Shown: piece after piece, positions 1 through 12,837 of the stretch
Position numbering within the stretch: the first letter of the stretch is position 1
How the letters are laid out: every line of letters begins with the position of its first letter
From: Melieria omissa
Lineage: Eukaryota; Arthropoda; Insecta; Diptera; Ulidiidae
Assembly (NCBI GenBank): GCA_963971225.1
Contig: OZ020268.1
Coordinates: 58,093,900-58,157,899, forward strand
Direction: 5' to 3'
Length of the DNA stretch: 64,000 nucleotides
Made by a program: the position numbers and the translations under genes
Notes under the pieces: generated by a model
Told to the model about the DNA's origin: nothing
Seen by the model: only the letters and a program-made list of their open reading frames with translations
Database searches by the model: none

Positions 1-357
1 TTTGGCCTAAGTGGCATCATTACAACCTTTTTTCACCTCTTAAACCTTCCTGATTAAATAAATTGTCAACTTATTTCAAAATTATGGGAGTTTTCTTCGT
101 ACTTTCCGACTATAATTGCGATTAGCCAGATGGTTCACAACCCAGCCACTTTTTTGGAAAAGCGAAAAATCACGTCCTTTGAAAATTGGACGTAGAGAGT
201 TAAATGTTAATCAAAACGGTAATCTGTCTTCATAACAAATTTGCGCATAATATTTACCTTTCCAACGGTATCTTCGATTTTTCGATATCTTTATTCTGTG
301 AAAAGTTAGAGCCAAAAAACAAAACCCGGTTCACACCCCAGCCCTCTCCCTTATCAT
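1..357. repeat. Dispersed repeat, copy A (family also at 16.36-16.59 kb)
   Basis: The start of the window is closely similar to 16361-16590: both run through a TTGGCCTA...GTGGC start, the phrase TTCAAAATTATGGG, the phrase CAGATGGTTCACAACCCAGC, and end near CTCTCCCTTA. This copy carries about 120 extra bases (roughly 194-315) missing from the other copy. It may extend left of the window. It has no coding capacity, so it is probably a non-autonomous transposon or a decayed fragment of one. Confidence 0.6.
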
Positions 358-370
358 ATAAGCAAACTAC

Positions 371-2400
371 AAAATAATCAACAAAAAAAATAGGTAATAA
401 ATATTAAGAAAACAACTTTCTCTATTTACGAAGAAAATTGCTTAACCCTGGAAGTGCATCGTTAGTCAAATCGGGTCAAAATAAGATGCACTTACAGGAT
501 TAAAAACAATATTTTTTTTAACAAAATAAATATAAAACCAGTAATCAGTAACAAATGCAAACCATGAAAAAAATATGTAATATTTTGTTACTTAAAACAA
601 AATTCTAAAACAATTTACCATAAAAAAAATTGCTTAAAAAATATTTATTGTTAATAAGATAAAAAGCAAACTAAAATAATGAATAATGATCTCAAATTAA
701 TTATAAAATAACAGCAAAATATTAAAAAATGAATTATAATAGAAAATAAAGTTTTTCTTTTTACGAAAAATACATTTTTTTAAGAAGCAAACGAACAAAA
801 TAGATCAAAGAAAGAAATTTTCAACAAATTAAAAAAAATATTTAATATTTTCTAATACCTTTCATTGATTTTACTATTTACGAAAAAAAATATGTTTGTC
901 ATAAGAAAATTAAAAAAAAAATATTAAAGTTTAAATCTAAAAAAAAATAAAAAAAAATAATAAAAAACAAAAAGCATAAAACCAAAAGCAATATTTGCTT
1001 ATTATTTTTGATAATAGACAATAATAATTAATAAATATATTAAACACAAAAAATTGCTTAAGTATTTATTTTTAGTAGGAAAACTAAAAAAACCAACTAA
1101 ATAGAAAATAAATAGTAACAAATAAAAAACAAAAATATGTAATGTTTTCTAATTCTTTTGCTTATGAAATAGTAAAGAGGTTTCTTGTTAACGAAGAATA
1201 AATTTTTACTAGAGAAAAAAATTATTATTTGTATTTTTTACCAAAATATTTAAATTTAACTAAAGAAATAAAATATATTTTTTAAGCAAAACATAAAAGT
1301 TATTTTTCTAGGCATTCGGTTTTTTCTTAAAAACGAAATTTTGTTGTTTTAACTCACTGAAAAAAAATATGGTTCTAAGCAAATCATTTTCATTGATGAA
1401 AAATATTTATTTTTATATTTTGAAGAAATTACTAGAAAAACAATTTTTTATTTTTGGCAATATTAAAAGTGCGTTTTGTTTTAGTTTATGAAAAACACGA
1501 AATTGTTTTTAAAGTTTTTAATTGTTGTTGTAACCATTGGCACTACTTAAATAAAAAATAAATGAAAATACAATTAATTTTATGCCTGAAAAGGTATTAA
1601 AAAGAATTAACTCGAAAGTCTCAGCAACTAGAACTCCTCCTGTTTTATTAGTTTATAGCAATTCAAGTAAACAAAACCGAAACAAAAACTAAGTAAATAC
1701 TAAAAACAACAAAATCAATAAAAAAAAACAGAAAAACCACTAAACCGTTTTTGCAATGAGAGAACAGCAAAACTATATAAACAAAATAATAGAATTCACT
1801 ACAAACACTTTCAACTCAAGTTTCAGCCAACGAAACTCATTGAGCAACTTGAAAATAATTTGTAGACATTCCGGAGCAGCGCAACCAACTGCGCCACTGT
1901 GTCGTCGCCGAGTTATAAATAATTTTTTCTCCGTTGTATTTTTGTCGTGTGGCTTTTGGTCTTTTTTCACCTTCTGACTTTCAGTGCTTTTGTTGGCTTT
2001 TAGCGCGTTGCTCAAATGGCGCGTCGGAGCGGTAAGATCGGCGTTGAGCGCATTCGGCTAGCGGCTAAATCCAGTTTCAGTGGCCACAATAACGTCAGAA
2101 AAGCATGTTTACACACACACACTCACACACACACACCAAAAGCAGCTGTGTGAAATTGTTCACATCTTGGCTGAATTAATTTTCAACCAAATTCACTTAA
2201 AGCTAAATGCGTTTCTAGTTTCAATGCCACTTAAATATTTTAGTTACTGGTAACGTGAAACTAACCAAATTGCTTGCACGTGCGCTGAAATTGTTGACAA
2301 CTTTACTTTTCAGCTCAGCTGAGTGCTGCCACTTCCAGTCAACGCTTATTCTGTTTGCAATAACTTCGAAAGCACAATTTTTTTTATATAAATTCTTTTA
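371..2400. other. AT-rich intergenic DNA
   Basis: No supportable gene. About 400-1600 is A-rich low-complexity DNA made of short poly-A stretches with degenerate 'aaaaaatatt' motifs. A CA microsatellite interrupted by one CT lies near 2107-2137. Short open frames here have no codon bias or recognisable domain. Confidence 0.5.
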
Positions 2401-2439
2401 ATCACTTCACTGGCGAAAACGTTTCGTCTGTTTTAAGCT

Positions 2440-2900
2440 TGAATTCTTCGCTTGTGGCTCAGAGAACGCGTTCAGTTGGCACAAAAACTCGTCTCGTATC
2501 GTGTCGTCTCGCGTACGCTAAACGTCAAACGCCAAATCGAACTCGTCGCATTCGTTTGCCAAACACAACTGAAGTTGCACCAGTCGCTGGCCGCCTCTAT
2601 CCAGCAGAACGCAGCGCAACGGTTTCGATTTTCGAAAGCGCAACGACTTCGCGTTGTTGTCGTTGTGTGAGTGACGTTGAATCTATGTGAGTGTGGCGGC
2701 GTCTGAAATGCTTCGAGTGCGTCTGCTCTCGGCGTGTTGTGTTGCGTGTGCTGCGCGTCTAAAGCTGACACAGACTGCGTACCAGTCGGGCGCAGATACA
2801 ATTTTAGGGGCCACAAGACGCCGGTTGTAATGTTGCTATGTTTTGTTACTGGTTTGTAACTGGAATTTCGAGCAACAGAGCGCACTCACAGTATGCGAGA
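2440..2900 (+). promoter_or_regulatory. Possible promoter or 5' exon, GC-richer island
   Basis: The base composition shifts from AT-rich to mixed GC with many CGTCTCG-type motifs. An initiator-like TTCAGTT lies at 2471-2477, and a GA-repeat (agagagagag) lies at about 2899-2909. This would fit a TATA-less fly promoter with a long 5' untranslated exon. No convincing ATG-led coding sequence or clear DPE was found, so this is only a candidate. Mapped transcripts would decide it. Confidence 0.2.
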
Positions 2901-2909
2901 GAGAGAGAG

Positions 2910-5900
2910 TGGGTGAGTCTTGGACGCAGTAATGCAAATGTTGCCGGAAGGCAAGAAACATGTTTGTTGAGTAAATGTGTGATGTGAAAATGTTGATAAG
3001 ACTTCTAAAGTACTAATTTACTTGTTTGAAGGCAAAAACTCTTTCAAATTTATTTGCGTAGAGGCTTAACAACTTAAATAAGAGATATTAAAAATTTTAT
3101 ATTTTTGTTTAAATAATGGAAAAAAATTTAGAAAATACGAATTTAAAAATACAAACCATTTCTATTAAAAAATTTTGAAAATATTTTAAATGTAGTAATT
3201 TACTTGTTATTTTAAATAAGAGATATAATTCATTTAATTAGTTTTAGCAAAAAAAAACAAACAGAAATACTAAAAAATATGAAATTAAAAATTAGTCATG
3301 CAAGTCAAAGTAAATAAATTTACATTTATGTATATTCAAATTCAAACCTATTCTTTTATTTGCCGTGTTCTACTTTAATTTAACTTTGTTTAAGTTGTTC
3401 AACATGTTGCCGCTTTATTGTTGCTATTTATATATTTTGTCATATCTATAAACGCAACTCAACAGGTGTGTGGTGATTGCAATGCTGCTACACTCTCAGT
3501 GCGATGACATCATTTGGGGTGTTGAAAGCATTCTAAAAATTTCTCTCCTCTCCTTTCTTTCTCATTTGCTTGGAATTGACCGAATGTTGCGCAACTATGT
3601 TGCTGTGTAAGTAAATTGACTCACGCGTCGAATAAGAAAACTTGTACGTTCTGAACAGAAATGTGAACAACAAAGTTTTACGAATTTCCAGTTGGATTGT
3701 GTTGCTATAAGCAAGCTGCAGCAACCATTCCTACTGGCTGAAGTGCAACATGTTCAACAACATTTGTTGGGATATAATGTTGATGAAAGGAAAAATTAAA
3801 AATTATAAAATAATAAAATAATAAAAATAAAACAAAATAAATAATAAAAAAAAAAAAAATAAAAGAATAATCACTAAATAATAAAAATAAATTCAAATAA
3901 AATAAAACAAAATATTAGAACATAAAGTAACATAACATAAAAGAAAATAAAAAAATATTAAATTGAAATAAAACACAACGAAGTAAAACAAAGCAAAATA
4001 AAATAACAAAATTTATTAAAATAAAACAAAATAAATATTATAATGTAAAGTACAAGAAAATAAATATAATAAAATATAATATAATAAAAAAGTAAAATAA
4101 AATAAAAGAAAATAATATAAAATAAAATAAAAATTAAAAGGAAAATTTAAATTAAATTCAAATTAAATTAAAGGAAATTAACATGAAATAAAATAATAAA
4201 AACAAATTCAAATAAAACAAAACGAAGTAAAAAAAACCAAACAAATATTACAATGCAGTTTACTTTAAAATAAAATAAATAAAATAAAACAAAAAAAAGT
4301 AGTAAAAAAGCAAAATAAAATTAAAAAAAATAGAATAAATTACAATAAATTAAAATTAAATTAAATAAAGAAATTAAATGAAATAAAATCATAAGAATAA
4401 ATAAATAAAACAAAAAAATAATAATATAATATTAAGTAAAATAAAAGAAAATAATAAAAGAAGATAAATTGAAATAAAACAAAGTAAAATAAAGCAAAAT
4501 TAAATAAAAAATTAAATTAAAATAAAACCTAACAAATATTATAATGTAAAGTATAATATAATAAAAAAAAATAAAATAAAGTAAAATACTTCTCATTTCA
4601 TTTCATTGTTTTATTGAGATGAAGACTAGAATGAAATATATTGAAGAAGCTATAAAAGATGTAAGAGTATCCCAGAGAGTTAACTCTGACTTCTCATTTA
4701 ATTTTTTTTGTATTGAAAGGAAGACAAACTGAAATATATTAAAGAAGCTTAAGACTGAATTGTGATTTCTCAATATCATCAAAAATTAAAAAAAAAAATC
4801 ATTGAACCCAACTTTTTGCTAATGTGACTTCGGCTAACACCAACTTCTCTGAATAATGGCTCGAAACGGCCAGTTACCCAACAAATAACTCGCCTAACCT
4901 CAAATTCCAAAATGCAGGACACTTGCACAAAAACGAAAGCGCATTGTTTTTGGGTCTCTTTCCGTTTGTGCCTCGCAGGCAGACAACACTTTGTGGTTTT
5001 TAATGCAATTTCTCGCATATGCGACAAGCGATATGAAATTTGCGCGCACAACGCGTTGTTTTGGCAGCGTGAAATACGCAATCGCAGTTGTTGTTGTATA
5101 TTAATGGCACATACGAGCGCGACAGGATAACGAGCAGAATGAGCGCGAACGGCAAAGGGAAGGAAGGAAGGACGTTTCTAGTGCACAACACATACACACA
5201 CACACACACAGGCACAAACATGCAACATTTCAATTGCATTGCAGGCGACAGTGCGACACAGTGAGGGGGGCCGAGGGCAGGCAGTTGGCGGCCGAGCTGC
5301 TGCAACCGAATTCGCTACAGTCAGCGGCTGACGTGCGCGTTTAACATTTATCTGCCGCCAGTGTTGCCGCCGTTGCACTCGACAAGGACTCGCAGGCATA
5401 TCGAATGGATTTTCTTATTTATGAACTGCCAGCGTTGTTATTCTACACAATGTTGTTGCAATACATGTTGTTTTTGTTGTTGTCGCAGCAAAATCGTTGC
5501 TGAAAATGTTTATTAATAATAAAATGGCACACGATGTGCGGGCGACGAGCGCCGGACGGCGGCAATACAAATCGAAAATGAATTGTTGCCTGCAACTGGG
5601 CGTCCGCTTCGAATGGCGTGTGTGGTGTGCGGCTGTGCGGCGTGTGCGGCAAGTGCAATTTATCACGCACTTGCTCGCCGCCATTCCAAAACGTTTCTCC
5701 AAACTTGCCGATATGTGATTTACACAACGATATCGCTTGCTTCCGCCGTCTTTTGTGGCAATCCTGCGGCTTATTCTTATTGTTGTTGTTATCTATACAA
5801 CAGCGCCTTCTTCGCCATTTTCTTCTTCTTTTCGGCTGCTTGTTATCGCTTTGCGTGTGTTGTGTAAAAATTTTCCGCACCACTTAAGGGTTTGCACGGT

Positions 5901-6470
5901 TGCCACCCGGCGTCTTTGCGCTTGTTTCGCACACTTTCGTTCAACTTGGCTTTTTCTGGATTTTCTATTTTTTACCATTTCCCATCAGACACCGTTTTTT
6001 CACTCTTCTTCTTTTTTTCTCTCTACATAAATTAAATTGTTTCCTTGCGCCGTGCGTTGCTCCGCGGCTGCCAGCGACGCTGTTGAAAGAAAATTGATGT
6101 TATTTGTGCGCAACTGATTTATGGTCGCATGCAATGCATGCAATGCTGCAATTAATTGTTATCAACGGCAGCAAGGCGCGCGGACCAAAGCGAAGGAGCC
6201 ATCATTTTGTGTTGCATGGTGTAAAGAATTGCACTCACAGTGGCTAATGATAGATATTTTTATAATGCGAAAAGGCGTTATGCGAATTTGCCAAATGTAC
6301 AGGATATAAGGTGTTATTGCTGTACAGGGTGCTGCAATACTGTGGGAAAACATTTGTGGAGCTGGAGCTGCTTTGGTGGATTTCAACTTAACTTTACTTA
6401 GTTTTCATAAAGTGAGAGAGGGAGAGAGAAGTGAGATTAAGTGATGAAAGCTTTCAGCTCGGATAACTTT
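2910..6470. other. Intergenic DNA with A-rich low-complexity block and CA repeat
   Basis: No gene is supported. About 3790-4600 is degenerate AAATAAAATAAAAC-type low-complexity sequence. 5187-5212 is a short CA microsatellite. About 5200-6100 is less AT-rich and gives several open frames on both strands, but they overlap each other, lack domains and are rich in low-complexity codons, so I do not call them genes. Confidence 0.5.
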
Positions 6471-6499
6471 GATATGCACTGAACTATAATTTCCCATAA

Positions 6500-7262
6500 A
6501 TTCGTTTGGTAGTTTGTTTTGAATCAGTGAATGTTGAGATGAAAAAATAACCTCAAAAAACGATTAGTTTTGGTAGTTTGTTTCGAATCAGTATTAGTAG
6601 AGAACATAGCCTCAAACAGCGAGTAGTTTTGGTAGTTTGCTTCGAATTAGTTTAACCCTTTCCGACATGAAAATAAACCCGTCCTGTTGTATGGGCTCTA
6701 GTCCAATATATTGGACATTGTTACTGAAAGGGTTAAGTTGTTCTGAGAACATAGCCTCAAACATCGAATAGTTTCGGTATTTTGATTTGAATCAGCAGTA
6801 GTTGAGAACTTAACCTCAAACAGCGAGTAGTTTTGGTATTTCGCTTCGAATTAGTCTAAGTTGTGCTGAGAACATAACCTCAAACATTGAATAGTTTACG
6901 TATTTCGCTATGAATCAGCATAAGTTGGGAACATAACCTCAAACAGTGAGCAGTTTGATATTTTTTTTTTTTAGAATCTGTACAGGTTGTACTGAGAACA
7001 TAACCTCAAACATCGAATTGTTTGGGTATTTAGTTTCAAATCACTGTAAGTAGTGTTGAGAATTTTGCTTTGAGTCAGCATAAGGTGAAAACATAACCTC
7101 AAACAGCCAGCAGTTTAATATTTTGTTTTCGAATCAGTTCAAATTGTGCTAAAAACATAACCTCAAACATGGAATAGTTTCAGTATATTGCTTTGAATCA
7201 GCATACGTTGAGAACTTAACCTCAAACAGCGAGTGGTTTTGATATTTTGCCTCGAATTAGAA
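6500..7262. repeat. Degenerate tandem array, about 62-bp monomer with dimeric order
   Basis: The anchor phrase AACCTCAAAC recurs about ten times (near 6549, 6608, 6748, 6812, 6878, 6935, 7001, 7096, 7158, 7219), each followed by a TAGTTT-type and a GAATCAG or GAATTAG phrase. Successive monomers tend to alternate between CAGCGAGTAG-like and CATCGAATAG-like variants, giving a dimer of roughly 125-130 bp. The array is interrupted at 6652-6736 by a TTAA-flanked MITE. It is noncoding. Confidence 0.75.
6656..6732. mobile_element. TTAA-flanked MITE, 77 bp (piggyBac-type)
   Basis: Direct TTAA copies sit at 6652-6655 and 6733-6736. Between them, the ends CCCTTTC and GAAAGGG are inverted. A second copy of the same sequence lies in the opposite orientation at 36746-36828. 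Removing the element and one TTAA restores a tandem-array junction matching the sibling monomer near 6845, which reads GAATTAGTCTAAGTTG. TTAA duplication is the hallmark of the piggyBac superfamily. Confidence 0.8.
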
Positions 7263-7608
7263 TTAACGCTTAGAAGTAACGCTAAAACAATTTCATTACA
7301 CACTTTTAAATCACCAACAAATCTTCAAAATGTATTGCAAATCAGAATTTTAGATATTCGCAGATGCAACATATTCTGAATTTTTTGAAATCTGTATTAA
7401 AAATCTAAAAATCGTTCTTACAAAAGACAACATTTTGCGAAAACTGACATTCTCTCACTTTATATAAACGAAAATTTCCCAAAACGAATCTCAAATATGT
7501 TCGATTCCATGGTTTAGTTGTGTACTTTCGGAACTAAAAAAAACAAAAACTACCAAAATAAAAAGTAAAAAAAACATAAAAAGGAAATAAAATTTCTTCC
7601 ACCTTTAA

Positions 7609-8243
7609 GGGGTTATATACACTTATATATTATATTTTTTCAAAAGAAAATATTTATAATAATAGTCACAGTAGCCATTATGCCAAAACACAATTTTCCC
7701 AACATCGTCCGCGGTGACCACGATAACGAAGGATCTGCTCATCTGAAATACAAAAACCAAAAAAATTTATGTAGTTTACACCTATACGCTGTTCGTGAAC
7801 GAAGGATTTTGCAAAATAAAATTTTTTTCGAAAATTATGATCGTCTTTCTAAAAAGTTCGAGTTTTGAACGTATAAAATTCGGGTTTTTACATCAGGAAA
7901 AAAAAGTTTTGCTTCAAATTGAAAATCCTTCGTTCACGAACAGGCTAATATTGTTTTTAATAAGCCTGGAAAATTTCAGACTGATCGAGTTAACGGTTCT
8001 TTCGTAATCGTGGTCACCGCAACCACACTTTTTGAAAAAAACAGTTTCGAGATAATCGCTCGTGAAGCGTGACTCGCCGTTGACTCGTAGTTGCAGATAG
8101 CGCGCTATCAATAGCTGCCAATCTGGTTCTAATGCTCGGATCTTTATGATTTTTGGGGAAAATATTCTCTAAGATATGTACTTTCAGAAAATGCAATAAA
8201 AAAATTTTCGATTTTTTTGACCAACGCAAGTGTATATAACCCC
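7609..8243. mobile_element. TTAA-flanked foldback element, 635 bp
   Basis: TTAA lies at 7605-7608 and 8244-8247. The terminal inverted repeat GGGGTTATATACACTT is identical at both ends over at least 16 bp. Much of the interior is also inverted: the phrase GTTCGTGAACGAAGGATTTT near 7790 is mirrored near 7921, and the GCGGTGACCACGAT segment near 7712 is mirrored near 8010. It therefore folds into a long hairpin. No transposase is present. It is probably a non-autonomous piggyBac-class element. Confidence 0.8.
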
Positions 8244-8249
8244 TTAAAA

Positions 8250-10285
8250 AAATATGACAAAATGTAAAAAAAAATTTGAACATAAATTGGAAAAAATCGT
8301 TGATTAAATTCAAAAATTTTTTTAAATAAAAGAATCCATTTCGAATACAAAAAAAAGTTAGAAAATGAAAATCTATAAGTATCTAAACAATTTTATAAGA
8401 ATTTGTTTTTATTATTAAAATTTTACAACTAAAAACAAAATTTTTCTATTAAACAAATGTTAAGAAAATTAAAGACTCTTAAATAAAGCAGACAATTTTA
8501 TAAAAAAAAAAATTGTTTAATTATAAAATTTTAAGATAAACTAAAAAATTAAAAACAAATTTTTCTACTAAAACAATTTTTGGAACTTTGAATTAAATTC
8601 ATATATTCTTAAAGAATCCATTTCTAGGATGAAAAAAAGTTAGAAAATGGAAATCCAAAAGTTTAGAAATAAAAACTAATTTTTTGTAATTGTTAAAATT
8701 TTACAACTAGAACTAAATATTTAAAAAAATTCGAATAATTAATTAATTAATTTAGTTCGAATACAATTTGTTGAATCATACAGTTCTAAGATAAAATTTA
8801 AAAATTAGCTCTAAAAAATTTGTGGGGAATTCTTAATTAAATTCATAAATTCTTAAAGAATCTATTTGCTAATTTATAAAATTCTAATATAAAATTCTAA
8901 ACTTTTCTACTAAAAATATGTTTGGAATATGAAAATTGTAAAACTTATTTAATGCACTTTGAATAAAATTTGTTAAATTATAAAATTCCAAGATAAAATC
9001 CTAAAATTTAAAAATAAACTTTTCTACCAAAAAGAAATGAAAATTAAATTAAAAATATGAAAAAAATTTGTTAAATTAAAAAATTTTAAGATATCCTCAA
9101 ATTTAAAAATAAACTTTTCTAATAAACATTTTTTTTTAATATGAAAAATAAAGAAAACGTAATTTTGAATAAAATACTTATTTTTAATTTCAATTAAATT
9201 TTAACATTCAAATTTCAAAACTGAAAACTTTATATGGTCCACTTTTTCGTCCAATTAATTTTCGCCCGCTCAATTGAAACATTTCTTTGCTAATTGAAAT
9301 TTCAACACACTTTTAGCTTGGTTAAAAAATATTCAATATACAATCAACAACAATAACTACTTCTATTTCAATTAAGCGCCCTCGACCTCAAATCGCAGCG
9401 CCCTCATAATTTGCTTGCCACGTTTGAATGTTAAATCCCTTTCAATTGAAGACTAGCTGGAATATTTAAATATTCAATTTTTGAAATTTTTAATACAATT
9501 AAAAACCAGCAAATGCGTTTACGGTTTCTAGCAACCGACCAACCAACCAACGCGACCACCTAAGCAACCCTTCGCGGCGCGTTGCAACCCTAACCGTGCG
9601 GCGGCTCTAAGCGAAAATTCCTTTTGTAAAATTAACAGGCGCATAAATCCGTTTTAATTGAATTGAATGCCGGCGCCCCGTCGTGTGTCCGTCCGTACGC
9701 ACACGTCCACACGCGCCAAAGGTCAACAGGAGCGACGGCAATCGGAACTAACTGCAAAACGCCAATCGGCACCGTGGCAGAGGGTGAGCGGGCAGTTTGC
9801 CATGTTTGTGTGTGTGAGTGAGTTATTTTTGAAAACTATTAATTTTGAAAATTGCCCCGTCATTTGGCAGTGCTACAGTTGCGGCACAAGTGGCTGGGCT
9901 GGCGGTCATTGCAACCGACGGGGGCGTAACCGGCAGTGAAAGTGACCACCCCGACGTTTAAATTGCCGCTGATAAACATTTGAAAATGTAGCTAAAATTT
10001 TGCGCAGTTGATATTGTTTTGGTTTTGATGTTTTTGTTGTACAATAAAAGCGAAAATGGAAAAATAGTAAAGTAAAAATGATGGCCTATAAATTAAATTA
10101 GTGGTCACACTAAAATCGACAACAAAACAACAAAATGTTCTACAAGCATTCGGCAATTTATATGAAATGCATTGAAATACTTGTTTCACGGGCGCTGGTA
10201 GCGACGACACTTTACAGTCTATTAAATGGTTCAAAAGATTTACGACAGATTTTCTGTTGTGATTCATGGAGTTTTCTTAACCCCC
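8250..10285. other. AT-rich intergenic DNA
   Basis: About 8300-9230 holds degenerate repeats of a phrase like AAATTTTTCTACTAAAA with TTATAAAATTCTAAGATAAAA, a decayed tandem structure without a clean period. About 9390-9960 is more balanced in composition (including many GCGC motifs near 9540-9610) but I see no gene signal. A short open frame at 9667 has no recognisable domain. Confidence 0.45.
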
Positions 10286-11544
10286 TTAACACTAGATTGC
10301 CCAAGGAAGTCATTTTGATTGCTTTTTAATTTCAATTATTAAAAAAGTATGTAGATGATGACATCATTTCTTAGAATTTTGTGACTTTTTGTACAAAATA
10401 TAAATGCGTTTATTAATAATTGTAGTTACCTCCCCCCTCCTTTTTTTCAGTATATACTAGTATATATGTGTTATACCTATATTGCCCAAAAGCAGTCATT
10501 TTGACTGCTTGGGAAATTTTAAATAATCAAATGACTCTTATTAATAAATTGAGTAAATTTCTTATCTGAGCAGTTCGGCTCTGTACTTGAGAAGTTGCAG
10601 TTGCTCAATAAGCTAAACTACTACTTGTTATTCGAATCTATATGAAGTGGTACTTGATATAAAGTCAGATGCCAGAAATTGTGAACTATCATGTAAAGAT
10701 GTAGCGGATTACATTCAAAGTGAAACATCTGACACTGAAGATAGTGATGAAGAATCTAGGTAGTTCAGTTAGTAGGTAGAGCTTGGTAGTTCAGATTCTG
10801 ATGAAGAAACTGAAAACACCATTCAGGAGACCGAAACAGCTGCCGCTGGTACTGTGTGGTCAAAATTTGACAGAGATGGTATTCCGGAAGGTTACCATCT
10901 AATTGTATTTTCAAGGGTGTGAAAGGGCCAACAGTGCATTCTCGTTGATAATACATAGATAACTATACAATCAATAATATAAAAAAGTGCGCAGAGGAAA
11001 CAAAACAAAGGAACAAACAGAGGAACTACCCAAAGCAGCCAAACAAACGAAGGAAAACATGCCTCGGTTTTCCACACCGATATATAAATCAGAGAATTAT
11101 GTATGTTCTTACAATATATAAAAGCAAACCAAATAAAAGAGTAGCTGTTCTAAGTTCCAAACATAAATATGTAATTTATAAAAGTAATAAAAAAATTTTA
11201 CCGGAATCTATTCAATTTCATAACAGCACAAAATTTGGAGTTGATATGGCGGATCAAATGGCCAGGAAATATACAGTAAAAGCTAGTTCTTCTAGATGGC
11301 CCCTCCAAATATTTTTCAATATTTTAGATTTGGCTGCTATAAATGCCTGGATCCTTTACAAAGAAACGACAGAAATACTACGAAAAGAGTTATTGTTTCA
11401 ATTAGTAGAACAGCTTTCCACCGACTACATAGCTGCAAGACAGAAAAATTCATCAGAACATGAAGACCCACAAAGATCAACTGCAATATCATCAAATGCA
11501 ACACATTCTAACAAACGCATAATCGCATAAAAACAAATAACATA

Positions 11545-12837
11545 ACACTTCGTTCAATAATGTGTGTGACTAACTAATTAAAACACATTTTTTTTGCCAA
11601 AATTCGTTTTTATGCATCAACATAGTCCCCTTTTAGGGAGATACAATCATTCCAACGCTTTTCCAATCTTTCGATACCGCCTTTGTAGAACGATTTTTCT
11701 TTGCCTTCAAAATAGGCGTTAGTTTCGGCGATTACTTCATCATTTGAGCCAAATCTCTTACCACGGAGCATCTTTTTGAGGTCTGCGAAGAGCCAGTAGT
11801 CGCTGGGGGCCAGATCTGGAGAATACGGGGGATGAGGAAGCAATTCGAAGCCCAATTCATGCATTTTTGCCATCGTTTTCATCGACTTGTGACACGGTGC
11901 ATTGTCTTGGTGAAACAACACCTTTTTCTTCTTCATATGGGGCCGCTTAATCGCGATTTCTTCTTTCAAAGGTTCCAACAACGCTATATAATAGTCGCTA
12001 TTGATTGTTTTCCCTTTCTCAAGATAGTCGATGAATATTATTCCGTGCACATCCCAAAATACTGACGCCATAACCTTGCCAGCCGATGTTTGTGCCTTTG
12101 GACGCTTTGGGCGGCTTTCACCGGTTGCATGCCACTCAGCAGACTGCCGATTTGACTCTGGAGTGAAATGGTGGATCCATGTTTCATCCATTGTGATGTA
12201 CCGATGCAAAAACTCCGACTTGTTGCGCGTAAACATGTCCAAACAGCTCTTTGAATCATCGATTCGTTGTTGTTTTTGCTCCGGTGTGAGCAAACGCGGC
12301 ACCCATTTCGAAAACACCTTTTTCATAACCAAATGTTCGTGTATTATGGTGTGTACACTGCCTGCTGATATCTTTAGAATGTCAGCAATCTCCCCCACTT
12401 TCACTTTACGGTCGGACATAATGATTTTCAGTGTTTTTTCAACGTTTTCCGGAATAACAGCGTCATTTGGCCGTCCAATAGATGGAATGTCATCGGTGTC
12501 TGTACGACCACGTTTGAATTCAGCATACCAATAACAAATGGTTCTTTTTGATGGAGTAGAGTCCGAATAATGTTTTCAAGCCATTCCTGGCATTGAACAG
12601 TATTTTTTTTCATTAAAAAACAATGATAAATCAGCACACGGAATTGCTTTGAATTCATTTTTTTTGAAAACTCAAAAGTAGTGTCACTTAAAGCACTGTA
12701 ACTTGTAAACTAATGGTCGGATTGACATATAATTTTGACAGTAAGCCTAAAAAGGTTCACAATTTCGAAAAAAAATATTGATTTAGTATTAGTGCCGCCA
12801 TCTATGTGTCAGTCACACACATTATTGAACGAAGTGT
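11545..12837 (-). mobile_element. mariner element, irritans subfamily, nested in piggyBac-like element
   Basis: Both ends carry a matching terminal inverted repeat of about 27 bp beginning ACACTTCGTTCAATAATG, and a TA target duplication at 11543-11544 and 12838-12839. The 1,293-bp length is normal for mariner. The single transposase gene lies on the minus strand. Because it splits the piggyBac-like remnant, it inserted later. Confidence 0.93.
11610..12658 (-). pseudogene. mariner transposase (Himar1-like), one frameshift
   Basis: Read on the minus strand from an ATG at 12656-12658. The N-terminal part opens with FRVLIYHCFL, as in irritans-type mariners. The frame shifts once near 12570-12580, just after the QCQEWL segment, and the other frame then runs unbroken to the stop at 11610. 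Catalytic motifs are all present: MDETW, HQDNAPCH and PHPPYSPDLAPSDYW, giving DD34D. The length would be about 349 residues, normal for the family. The encoded enzyme would cut and paste the element in the nucleus. With a single visible frameshift this is a young pseudogene, or the shift may be a sequencing error. Confidence 0.9.

Noticed and set aside
2472..2885. 137-codon minus-strand frame in the GC-richer island
   Set aside because: Rich in Thr/His/Arg from simple motifs, no domain, and overlapped by plus-strand frames of similar length.
5415..5883. Several overlapping open frames on both strands at 5.4-6.0 kb
   Set aside because: They overlap each other in different frames and derive from TTG/CAA-rich and GC-mixed noncoding sequence without domains.
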